Below, piece after piece: positions 8,471 to 14,622 of a stretch of DNA of 36,389 nucleotides. Source of the DNA: Bdellovibrio sp. (GTDB taxonomy: Bacteria; Bdellovibrionota; Bacteriovoracia; Bacteriovoracales; Bacteriovoracaceae). A model generated the notes under the pieces. The model did not search any database and was not told the origin of the DNA. It worked only from the letters and a program-made list of their open reading frames with translations. The stretch covers positions 1 through 36,389 of the forward strand of contig DYOQ01000028.1 in NCBI GenBank assembly GCA_020720455.1, read 5' to 3'. The position numbers were made by a program, and so were the translations under genes. How positions within the stretch are numbered: the first letter of the stretch is position 1; the number at the start of each line of letters is the position of its first letter.

Positions 8471-9298
8471 TTAGATCAGTTGCGAATATATTTTCTTAGG
8501 GGATTCATTAAGAATCTCACCAAGTAATTTTGAAAGTTGCTTACTCCCACCTCTTCCATCTAAAACCTGCTGAGCAAGCGCAACTAACTTCTCATTTTGA
8601 AGGCCCCCTCGAGATGTTTTTTCTTGAACATATATGACAATTACAAATTCACCCTTTATAACTATTTCATTAATAGCAGTAAGATGTTCTGATGAATGAA
8701 ACCGATAAACAGATTCATACATCTTCGTCATCTCTCTACAAACTGCAAACCTTGCATCAGTTATTTCATTTGCAAGAAGGGCCACACTCTGTTTTATTCT
8801 ATGTGGAGACTCGAAAATCACATACGTTCCACCATTAGATTTAATCTTACTAATAAGTGAAGCCTGCTTATCACTCTCTCTTGGAAAAAACCCAGAAAAA
8901 GTAAATGGGGTAACAGGTAAACCAGAAAGCTCAAGCGCAACAATAACGGAAGAGACACCTGGACAAGTAGATAGCTCATGTCCACGCTCTAAGGTTGCCT
9001 GAATAAGAGGATAAGCTGGATCGGAAATAATTGGACTTCCAGCATCCGAAACAAGAGCTAAGTCACTTCCACCATCTAAAATTGATAAAACTTGTTCCAA
9101 CTTCTTTTCATCTGAATGATCATGAAACGAGATAACCTTTTTAGAATCTGAGGAGATTGATAAGAGATTTAAAAGTTTATAGAATACCCGACTATCTTCG
9201 GCAAGTATATAACTGCTGTCAGCTATTTTTTGGCGAGCTCGCGGCGAAATATCGTCGAGATTTCCAATAGGTACTGTTACTAAATTAAGTGTGCTCAA
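8471..9298 (-). CDS. rsmI: 16S rRNA (cytidine1402-2'-O)-methyltransferase RsmI (275 aa)
   Basis: The sequence shows the tetrapyrrole-methylase-fold features of RsmI: LVTVPIGNLDDISPRAR at the N-terminus, LAEDSR (residues 32-37), VSDAGSPIISDP (83-94), CPGVSS, FESPHRI (162-168), CREMTKMYE and KGEFVIV. The family transfers methyl from SAM to the ribose of C1402 in the 30S P site. The open frame extends to 9409, but I place the start at TTG 9298: it has a good upstream site (cggag), a -10 box 26 nt upstream, and gives the canonical N-terminus MSTLNLVTVPIG; the longer version adds 37 non-conserved residues and overlaps the divergent gene. Length 275 matches the family. Its proximity to the rnhB/yraN block is common in related phyla. 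Confidence 0.95.
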   Translation of the reverse strand: MSTLNLVTVPIGNLDDISPRARQKIADSSYILAEDSRVFYKLLNLLSISSDSKKVISFHDHSDEKKLEQVLSILDGGSDLALVSDAGSPIISDPAYPLIQATLERGHELSTCPGVSSVIVALELSGLPVTPFTFSGFFPRESDKQASLISKIKSNGGTYVIFESPHRIKQSVALLANEITDARFAVCREMTKMYESVYRFHSSEHLTAINEIVIKGEFVIVIYVQEKTSRGGLQNEKLVALAQQVLDGRGGSKQLSKLLGEILNESPKKIYSQLI

Positions 9299-9323
9299 AT
9301 ATAATCTCCGTAAATGTAATATG

Positions 9324-9329
9324 ATTATA
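9324..9329 (-). promoter_or_regulatory. Putative -10 box for rsmI
   Basis: TATAAT on the minus strand lies 25 nt before the TTG start and 14 nt before the ribosome site cggag. No convincing -35 is visible. It supports the short rsmI start, because an initiation codon at 9409 would lie upstream of this promoter. Confidence 0.4.
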
Positions 9330-9402
9330 CATTTCTTTCCGACTAAAAGAAAACCAAAGGAAGTGGTAAAATCACTAAAGAACCTTTTATGCGGGAGAAA
9401 AT

Positions 9403-9789
9403 ATGTCAATGCAAGCTAGAATTCATACAGATTCAAAAGGAGATATCACTCTTCACATGAGAGGAGGATTAAATTTTGAGAATAATAATATGCTTAAAAC
9501 AGCTCTTACTGATCTGATAAATGAGCATCCAGCTTCAAGCATCACCATCGATATGGATGGGTTAAATTTTGTTGGATCTTCAGGAATTGGCCATTTTGTT
9601 GATACAATCAATTACGTTAACAAAAACAGAGATCAAATAAAGCTTAAAAATGTCAGCAGTGAGTTTTTAAAAGTCTTTAAGCTTTATAAGTTTGATGCTA
9701 TGGACATAATCATATCTAACTTTGAAACTGATGATACAGAGAGCTTATCGCAAAAGTTTGCCAATAGAAAAAGAACTTTCGAAAACTAA
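9403..9789 (+). CDS. STAS-domain protein, anti-sigma-factor-antagonist-like (128 aa)
   Basis: A single STAS domain fills residues about 3-110 (ITLHMRGGLNFENNNML, ITIDMDGLNFVGSSGIGHF, KLKNVSSEFLKVFKLYKF). In SpoIIAA-type proteins the Ser of the DSSG motif is phosphorylated by a cognate anti-sigma kinase; here the motif is GSSG (Ser59/Ser60), so the usual preceding Asp is replaced by Gly, while the serines remain. No partner kinase or sigma factor is seen nearby, so the partner is probably encoded elsewhere. A hydrophilic tail of about 15 residues follows the domain. ATG 9403 follows a clear gggag site. Cytoplasmic. The stop abuts the stop of the convergent gene at 9790 with no gap. Confidence 0.88.
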   Translation: MSMQARIHTDSKGDITLHMRGGLNFENNNMLKTALTDLINEHPASSITIDMDGLNFVGSSGIGHFVDTINYVNKNRDQIKLKNVSSEFLKVFKLYKFDAMDIIISNFETDDTESLSQKFANRKRTFEN

Positions 9790-10251
9790 CTAAAACTCTT
9801 TATTAAAAAAATTCAGATAGAATAATTTATGATCATATTTTGGAGAAAGGTTGTATACATTATTTGAAGCATTGTTATTGATATCGGATGGGTTATCCCA
9901 GTATCTAGAGACAGGTGACGACGTTCCTCCTCCGTATGGGTCAGTATCATCATAACTGCCACCATCTTGTTGTGGTTGAGCAGGCCCACTCCTTTTTGAA
10001 TGAGAGGCCACAATATATGACCCGAAAATAATACCTAAATACAGACCAATTGATGCACCTTGAGCTATCGCTCGTCCATTCGTACCAAACGCCATGCTAG
10101 CAGTTCCAAGCAATGCTCCACCAACAGTACCATACACTGCTATAGTACCAAACGCTGAGACTCTTGGATCAACGTCTGCCCTTGCAAGCTCAACCGGAAT
10201 TACTGCTGCAAAAAAAATTAATAGAAAAAAAACTGCGACACATTTTCTCAT
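9790..10251 (-). CDS. Small exported glycine-rich protein of unknown function (153 aa)
   Basis: I prefer ATG 10251 (MRKCVAVFFLLIFFAAVIPV...) over GTG 10275: gagga lies 11 nt upstream and the peptide begins as a normal signal sequence, with cleavage probably after LARA (residue 25). Residues about 33-82 hold hydrophobic segments with small-residue spacing (FGTIAVYGTVGGALLGTASM, GASIGLYLGIIFGSYIVA), like glycine-zipper membrane segments. The last 70 residues are polar, rich in Gly, Asp, Asn and Pro, ending in aromatic residues. It is probably an envelope protein. No family recognised. Its stop codon directly touches that of the STAS gene. Confidence 0.65.
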   Translation of the reverse strand: MRKCVAVFFLLIFFAAVIPVELARADVDPRVSAFGTIAVYGTVGGALLGTASMAFGTNGRAIAQGASIGLYLGIIFGSYIVASHSKRSGPAQPQQDGGSYDDTDPYGGGTSSPVSRYWDNPSDINNNASNNVYNLSPKYDHKLFYLNFFNKEF

Positions 10252-10294
10252 ATTCAAATCTATCCTCAAACACACTAATCTAGCTTAAAATTTC

Positions 10295-10615
10295 CTAATG
10301 AATTTGGCAAAGAATATTTCTACCTGTAGCAAGAAAGCAACTTGCAGGACAATCAAGAATTGTGGAAATGAACTCTGCACTCATCTTTAACCTTCCAATT
10401 TGCTTGGCGGACACTGCTTCACTCGACTTTACTTCAAAAATAGCAACGCAATTTTCACCGCTGCTATTTTTATAAAGCATTGAAACATCAATTTGACCGC
10501 ATCCAAACTCTCGAAGTAAAGATGAAGAAATTAAAATTGGAACACCTTTTATATGAACTTTTTTTGACAACTCAGCCTCAGCGGCCGCTCCTATAGCTAG
10601 TTTTGAACCACCCAC
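10295..10615 (-). CDS. YraN/UPF0102-like predicted endonuclease-fold protein (106 aa)
   Basis: The protein resembles UPF0102 (YraN): an N-terminal GAAAEAEL segment, then FGCGQIDVSMLY (Asp43) and VAIFEVKSSE (Glu61, Lys63), which fit the D...ExK core of a restriction-endonuclease-like fold, and a following helix with Lys77. Family members are small cytoplasmic proteins of about 110-120 residues and usually sit next to rnhB, as here. The start is GTG 10615, with aggggt 6 nt upstream, and lies inside the end of rnhB, overlapping it by 19 nt; translational coupling is likely. The biochemical activity of the family is not firmly established, so I give no function beyond the fold. Confidence 0.75.
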   Translation of the reverse strand: MGGSKLAIGAAAEAELSKKVHIKGVPILISSSLLREFGCGQIDVSMLYKNSSGENCVAIFEVKSSEAVSAKQIGRLKMSAEFISTILDCPASCFLATGRNILCQIH

Positions 10616-11331
10616 TCTTTGACCCCTTTAAAAGATTTGCGATGAATCTCACAAATCCCTTTAGCTTGAATCAAATCTTTATGTAGAGGTGTAGGGTATC
10701 CTGCGTGAATTTCAAAACCGTATCCAGAATATATATTACTTAGCTTTTCCATCAACCTATCCCGATACTCTTTTGCAATAACAGATGCCAAACCAATAAG
10801 AACATCCCGCGAATCACCTTTTACTAGAGGATAAATTTCAACACCACCAAAAAAATCTTTTCTCGGTGATTTGTTTCCATCAACTAGCCACAAACCAGAA
10901 CTATTTTTATCAAATAAAGAGGTAAATGAGTTATTCATCGCCTCAAGGGATGCATTTAAAATATTGATCTCATCGATCCTTGCTGCTGAAATTTCACAGA
11001 TATTAAATGAGGTAGAAAAATAGTTATCAGCTCTCAGTAAATAATTTACGCTCGGAGATAGCTCCTCAATATTGATAGAAAGCTCTTTTAGAAGTCGCAA
11101 TCTTTTTGTCGTCGTCAATTTTTTTGAATCAGTAATTCCTAGATTTCTTAACTGCTGAAAATAATCAGAAACGATTTTTTTACAATCATCTCCACCTCGT
11201 GATTGATTGATTGTTAACATCACAGTTGCTGCAACCACTGGGCCTGCGAGCGGGCCTCTTCCTACTTCATCACTTCCTGCAATAAAACTACCTTGGTTAT
11301 ATTCAAACTTGCTCAATATCTCTTGTGACAT
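10597..11331 (-). CDS. rnhB: Ribonuclease HII (244 aa)
   Basis: RNase HII cleaves the RNA strand of RNA-DNA hybrids, including single ribonucleotides in DNA. The signature AGSDEVGRGPLAGPVVAA carries Asp21 and Glu22; Asp151 is in WLVDGNKS and Asp173 in VKGDSRD, completing the acidic site. ITDSKKLT, IGLASVIAKEYRDRLM and YGFEIHAGYPTPLH are also family blocks. The length is slightly above the usual 200-220 because of an insert around residues 42-60. ATG 11331 follows gtaggtaag. It lies between rplS, from which it is separated by a terminator-like hairpin, and the yraN-like gene, with which it overlaps. Confidence 0.97.
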   Translation of the reverse strand: MSQEILSKFEYNQGSFIAGSDEVGRGPLAGPVVAATVMLTINQSRGGDDCKKIVSDYFQQLRNLGITDSKKLTTTKRLRLLKELSINIEELSPSVNYLLRADNYFSTSFNICEISAARIDEINILNASLEAMNNSFTSLFDKNSSGLWLVDGNKSPRKDFFGGVEIYPLVKGDSRDVLIGLASVIAKEYRDRLMEKLSNIYSGYGFEIHAGYPTPLHKDLIQAKGICEIHRKSFKGVKEWVVQN

Positions 11332-11362
11332 CTTACCTACTCTCTAAATTTCTAAAATCCCT

Positions 11363-11396
11363 AAAAAAAAGGCCCGTTTTACACAGGCCCTTTTTT
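11363..11396 (-). terminator. Intrinsic terminator-like hairpin between rplS and rnhB
   Basis: On the minus strand, six A residues and ggcc pair with ggcc and a run of eight T residues, with one bulged G. On the plus strand the same element also ends in a T run, so it could act both ways. It would end or attenuate the ribosomal-protein transcript before rnhB. Confidence 0.7.
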
Positions 11397-11416
11397 GTTT
11401 CGTTAAAATTAAGGTA

Positions 11417-11779
11417 CTACTTTCTCTCGTAGTCGATAGCAATTCTAGCACTTTTACCTGAACGATCTCGCAAGTAATAGTGTTTTGCTTTTCTTGTCTT
11501 ACCTTTTCTAAGCACTTCGATTTTCGCAACAGAAGGAGAGTGAAATGGAAAAATTCTTTCTACTCCAACTCCACCGGAAACTTTTCTTACCCTAAAATGA
11601 CCCTGGATAGAATTCCTTCTTCTAATCGCAATACATACGCCTTGAAAAATCTGAATTCTACTCTTTTCACCTTCAGTAATTTTTACGTGAACAACAACAG
11701 TATCTCCTGATCGAAATTCAGGAAAACTTGTAACGTTCGGGCTTAGATGATCCGCATTTACAACATCAATCAAATTCAT
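11417..11779 (-). CDS. rplS: 50S ribosomal protein L19 (120 aa)
   Basis: A typical full-length L19: [20 protein letters not shown] near residues 20-39, [35 protein letters not shown], and a basic C-terminus with [11 protein letters not shown]19 lies at the 30S-50S interface. It follows the SPOUT methyltransferase gene by 27 nt and is followed by a terminator hairpin, as expected for the last strongly expressed gene of the rimM-trmD-rplS unit. Confidence 0.98.
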   Translation of the reverse strand: MNLIDVVNADHLSPNVTSFPEFRSGDTVVVHVKITEGEKSRIQIFQGVCIAIRRRNSIQGHFRVRKVSGGVGVERIFPFHSPSVAKIEVLRKGKTRKAKHYYLRDRSGKSARIAIDYERK

Positions 11780-11806
11780 AACGACTCCACTATCAAAAAT
11801 TCAGGA

Positions 11807-12400
11807 TCAGAGGCCTCGCCGCATGCGATCGCAATAAATAGCGACAGCACTTCGGACGGAGAGATGGTTATAGCCAGTAGGCCCTGCACCAAATATTGGT
11901 GGCAGACAACACTCCGCGCGATTAATCACCGTGGCAGATAATCCCCAACCTGTACCAAATAGTAGAAAACAAGGTCTTTTGTCAAGTTGCATCTTAGAAA
12001 ATAAAGATAAGTAGCTGTTATTATATTCCTTAAGATTTGCACCAGTTACCGTAATAAAGGCAGAATTGCCATCCAACTCCTCGATTCTTTTTTCGGCCGC
12101 TTCAATTGATACCGCAAGTTCAACTAACTCAAGAGCATCAAACCGGTCTGGGTTATAGACGTTTGCCTTATCACTTTTCCAGTGGTCAAGTATCCTATTA
12201 ATTAAAACATGCTGGGCCTCAATTGGAGTGATTATAAAATATTTTTTTACACCAAATGTTTTGGCCGTTCTTGCTATGTCATGAACATCTAAATTAGTCA
12301 CGGAAGTTGCAACCTCCTGTCCACGCTTATTCATAACAGGATGATGAACTAATCCGATGTAAATATCGATACTGGTTCCGCCACTCTTATCACTGCTCAC
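11807..12400 (-). CDS. SPOUT-type SAM-dependent RNA methyltransferase, COG4752/PF09936-like (197 aa)
   Basis: The protein matches the TrmD-associated methyltransferase family: GLVHHPVMNKRGQEVATSVT (residues 16-35), NLDVHDIARTAKTFGVKKYF, LDHWKSDKANVYNPDRFDAL, and the knot region FLLFGTGWGLS (146-154) and YNHLSVRSAVAIYCDR (177-192), where SPOUT enzymes bind SAM. The RNA target is not established for the family. The frame is open up to 12631 inside trmD, but I place the start at GTG 12400, 1 nt after the trmD stop, with ggag upstream; this gives the conserved N-terminus and the usual length of about 190. Tight spacing to trmD suggests coupled translation. Confidence 0.9.
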   Translation of the reverse strand: MSSDKSGGTSIDIYIGLVHHPVMNKRGQEVATSVTNLDVHDIARTAKTFGVKKYFIITPIEAQHVLINRILDHWKSDKANVYNPDRFDALELVELAVSIEAAEKRIEELDGNSAFITVTGANLKEYNNSYLSLFSKMQLDKRPCFLLFGTGWGLSATVINRAECCLPPIFGAGPTGYNHLSVRSAVAIYCDRMRRGL

Positions 12401-12401
12401 T

Positions 12402-13139
12402 TTACAACTCCAACAGATCTTTACGATACAGCTTAGTAACTCTAAGCCGCTCCTCTCTTTTATATTTTTCAATATTCGCATGATGCCCAGAATATAAAAT
12501 CTCTGGCACCTCAATATCTTCAAACACTCGAGGTTTGGTATACTGAGGATGATCAAGAAGTCCATCCTCAAACGAATCACAAAGAACGCTACTCGAATTA
12601 CCAAGAACACTAGGTACAAAACGAAGAGCACTATCTAAAAGCGCCATGACAGCAATCTCACCACCACTTAAAACAAAATCTCCGATCGAAATCTCTTCAT
12701 CAACATAAAGATCGACAAACCGTTCATCAACACCTTCATAACGGCCACAAATAAAAACTACGTCCTTATCTCCACAGTTTTTTGAACTACTTAAAAATTT
12801 TTCTGCAAACTCTTTTGAAATTTTATTATCAACTCTTCTACCCCTTGGCCCAGTTAAAACAACATGCAAATGATCTTTATACGCTTCACCGTAACCACCA
12901 CCATTAACAACACCTTGTAAAAGTGCGTTCCGCAAACAATCGGCCCTCATGACCATGCCAGGGCCTCCTCCGACTGGAGAATCATCAACACTTCCGTAAC
13001 TATTTAACGAAAAAATTTTCAAATTAATAAGTTCTAACGTAACACCAAGATCACCATTTAGTCCTTTGGATGTTACACCAAAATCGATTAACGGTTTAAA
13101 GTATTCTGGGAATAGTGTAATAACCCAAACTTTTCTCAA
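12402..13139 (-). CDS. trmD: tRNA (guanine37-N1)-methyltransferase TrmD (245 aa)
   Basis: TrmD methylates G37 next to the anticodon and prevents frameshifting. Seen here: VITLFPEYF at the N-terminus, DDSPVGGGPGMVMRAD, VVLTGPRGRRVDNK, VFICGRYEGVDERFVD, the trefoil-knot SAM site IGDFVLSGGEIAVMALLDS, and the catalytic loop EDGLLDHPQYTKP. The length is normal. The start (ATG 13139) overlaps the rimM stop by 4 nt and the stop is 1 nt from the next start, so rimM-trmD-methyltransferase is a tightly coupled operon. Confidence 0.98.
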   Translation of the reverse strand: MRKVWVITLFPEYFKPLIDFGVTSKGLNGDLGVTLELINLKIFSLNSYGSVDDSPVGGGPGMVMRADCLRNALLQGVVNGGGYGEAYKDHLHVVLTGPRGRRVDNKISKEFAEKFLSSSKNCGDKDVVFICGRYEGVDERFVDLYVDEEISIGDFVLSGGEIAVMALLDSALRFVPSVLGNSSSVLCDSFEDGLLDHPQYTKPRVFEDIEVPEILYSGHHANIEKYKREERLRVTKLYRKDLLEL

Positions 13140-13684
13140 ACTTCCACCACCTGCGGCAAAATCAGTTCAACCTCACCCTTTTCTATATCTATATTTTTAA
13201 AAAAATCACCAACGAATGGAACATCAATCCGTTTACCATTTTTAAGCTCTATCTCAAATACAACTTGGGCCCCATTATCATAGCTACCATAAATTTTTCC
13301 AAGTTCATTGCGAGTAATTGGATCAATTACGTTTAGGCCAACTAAGTCTGAGATGTAGTATTCATCATCTTCGGTTACAGGAAATGTCTCTCTCTCAACC
13401 TTTATCACAAATGGAACCATCTCTTCCACTATGTTTATATCTAATATGCCATCTAAATAAACAATGACTTTATTTCCAAATGAAATTTTTGAAATTTTAA
13501 ACTCCTCACCTTCAGAACAAATCGAACTAATTGAACCATTTGATGAGTTAGGAAAAAGAGTAACAACAGAGCCTTCGGTTAGGACTGAATTGTCTTTGTT
13601 ATAAAGATTAAAAGTAAAACCACCTTTAAGGCCATGGGCCCTAGTACAAAATCCAAGTTCTATTAATGTTCCTGATCCTGGCAA
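13136..13684 (-). CDS. rimM: 16S rRNA processing/ribosome maturation factor RimM (182 aa)
   Basis: RimM assists maturation of the 30S head. The N-terminal domain starts with IELGFCTRAHGLKGGFTFNLY (family pattern G-x-hydrophobic-x-x-x-HG-x-x-G); the C-terminal PRC-barrel holds YYISDLVGLNVID, LGKIYGSYDNGAQVVFEIEL and the family-typical DVPFVGDFFKNID. The start is TTG 13684 with a very strong Shine-Dalgarno (aaggagga) 5 nt upstream; it lies within the end of the preceding gene, overlapping by 22 nt. Sequence divergence is moderate, but length and operon position next to trmD make the call secure. Confidence 0.95.
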   Translation of the reverse strand: MPGSGTLIELGFCTRAHGLKGGFTFNLYNKDNSVLTEGSVVTLFPNSSNGSISSICSEGEEFKISKISFGNKVIVYLDGILDINIVEEMVPFVIKVERETFPVTEDDEYYISDLVGLNVIDPITRNELGKIYGSYDNGAQVVFEIELKNGKRIDVPFVGDFFKNIDIEKGEVELILPQVVEV

Positions 13685-13956
13685 AGTTCCTCCTTAATTT
13701 TTTTACATCCACTAAGCTTAGCAGCAGCTTCGTTAGCAACTTTTTCAAAACTAGCAACCTTAAAAGATTGGCCTTTAGCAGAATTAACATCTTCTTCAGC
13801 AGCACCAACTTCAATCTCAGCTTCTTGACAATCGTGATCTAACATTTTACATATTTGCGCCAGCTCATCTGTATCAAATGTAAGCGCAAATCCTTTATAA
13901 GACGCAAGTGACATTGCCAATATAAACAATATGTTAGACAATAATCGAAATGACAT
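13663..13956 (-). CDS. Small exported four-cysteine protein upstream of rimM (97 aa)
   Basis: Residues 1-24 (MSFRLLSNILFILAMSLASY...GFA) are a signal peptide without a lipobox. The mature 73 residues contain four Cys in two pairs, C36-x6-C43 and C84-x7-C92, separated by an acidic, Ala-rich helical stretch; two disulfides in the periplasm are plausible. The start ATG follows ggagtgg. Its 3' end overlaps rimM by 22 nt and contains rimM's ribosome site, so translation of the two is probably coupled. In many bacteria rpsP (and a KH-domain gene) occupies this place; neither is seen here. I do not recognise the family. Confidence 0.7.
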   Translation of the reverse strand: MSFRLLSNILFILAMSLASYKGFALTFDTDELAQICKMLDHDCQEAEIEVGAAEEDVNSAKGQSFKVASFEKVANEAAAKLSGCKKIKEELCQDQEH

Positions 13957-14096
13957 TTACCACTCCTTACTTAATTGACCGAATGGATCTTATCACGCAA
14001 ATTGTGCATTGCGTAGACAGCGTGTAATTTTTTCTTCTCGGGCAAAAAATCTCTACCGTGCTAAAATATATCTAGCTACCAAGCTGGAGACTAATT

Positions 14097-14586
14097 ATGA
14101 AGTTAGCCGATCATGCAGATAACTCTGGCATAAGAATATTTCCAACGAGGATAAGAAGTATACCTCCAGATTGCGAGGTAGAAAATTTTTAAATATAGAC
14201 AAAACTGGCTTCAAAAAATTTTTACAACCATACGTCAACATTTAGATAAATATTATAAAAGTAAAAGATACTTCATAATAATTCCCTGTGAAGTTGTCAC
14301 TTTAGAAGAAGGAGAGAGGTTCCATTCAAATATTATAAACATTTCAAGAACTGGAGTGTTTTTAGACCATTTTTCAAAAATCAAACAAAGCTCAGGTATA
14401 ATAATTAATTTTAGTTTTGAAGCAAGAGAGTACTCTCTTGTGTGCAAACATATTAGCGATCATAAAGTCATTGACACAAAAGGCATTGGGGCCCAATTCC
14501 TTTATAATGAATTTTACCACGATCAAAAACAAGTAGTCGAAGATTTAGTATCTAAAATAGAAAAAACAAAAAACATTCCACGATAA
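14097..14586 (+). CDS. PilZ-domain-like protein read across an apparent +1 frameshift (162 aa if joined)
   Basis: ATG 14097 has a good ribosome site (ggag) and opens a 31-residue frame ending at TTT TAA (14187-14192). The +1 frame continues without a stop to 14586 and, from codon AAA 14191, encodes 131 residues that resemble a PilZ domain: KRYFIIIPCEVVTLEEG, NIINISRTGVFL (the N-x-S-x-x-G motif, from codon 14338) and KGIGAQFLYNEF. The RxxxR half of the c-di-GMP site is degenerate (KRYFII), so ligand binding is uncertain. The downstream frame has no ATG, GTG or TTG before mid-domain (GTG 14356) and is closed upstream by TAG 14179-14181. Either ribosomes shift +1 at UUU-U, or there is a one-base indel or sequencing error in the T5 run. 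The gene is convergent with the motor operon. Confidence 0.6.
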
Positions 14587-14621
14587 AATTTAAAAATTTA
14601 AAATTTAAAATTTAAAAATTT
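14584..14621 (+). repeat. Pure A/T tandem repeat between convergent genes
   Basis: Five copies of an aattta-core unit (aaattta with variable A runs) fill the gap between the PilZ-like stop and the coiled-coil gene stop. It is self-complementary and could fold on either strand; a role as a weak two-way transcription end is conceivable but unsupported. Confidence 0.6.
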
Positions 14622-14622
14622 A

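Noticed and set aside
9299-9409. rsmI extended to ATG 9409
   Set aside because: Adds 37 non-conserved residues, overlaps the divergent STAS gene and lies upstream of the likely promoter; TTG 9298 has a ribosome site.
12401-12631. SPOUT methyltransferase frame extended into trmD
   Set aside because: The extra residues are out-of-frame trmD sequence; GTG 12400 fits spacing, ribosome site and family length.
13995-14014. 6-bp inverted repeat acgcaa/ttgcgt in the rimM-operon/PilZ divergent region
   Set aside because: Too short to separate from chance in 140 nt, and not placed convincingly relative to a promoter.
14356-14586. Separate short gene starting at GTG 14356
   Set aside because: The GTG encodes Val within the conserved TGVFL stretch of the PilZ-like domain; starting there would remove the first half of the domain.
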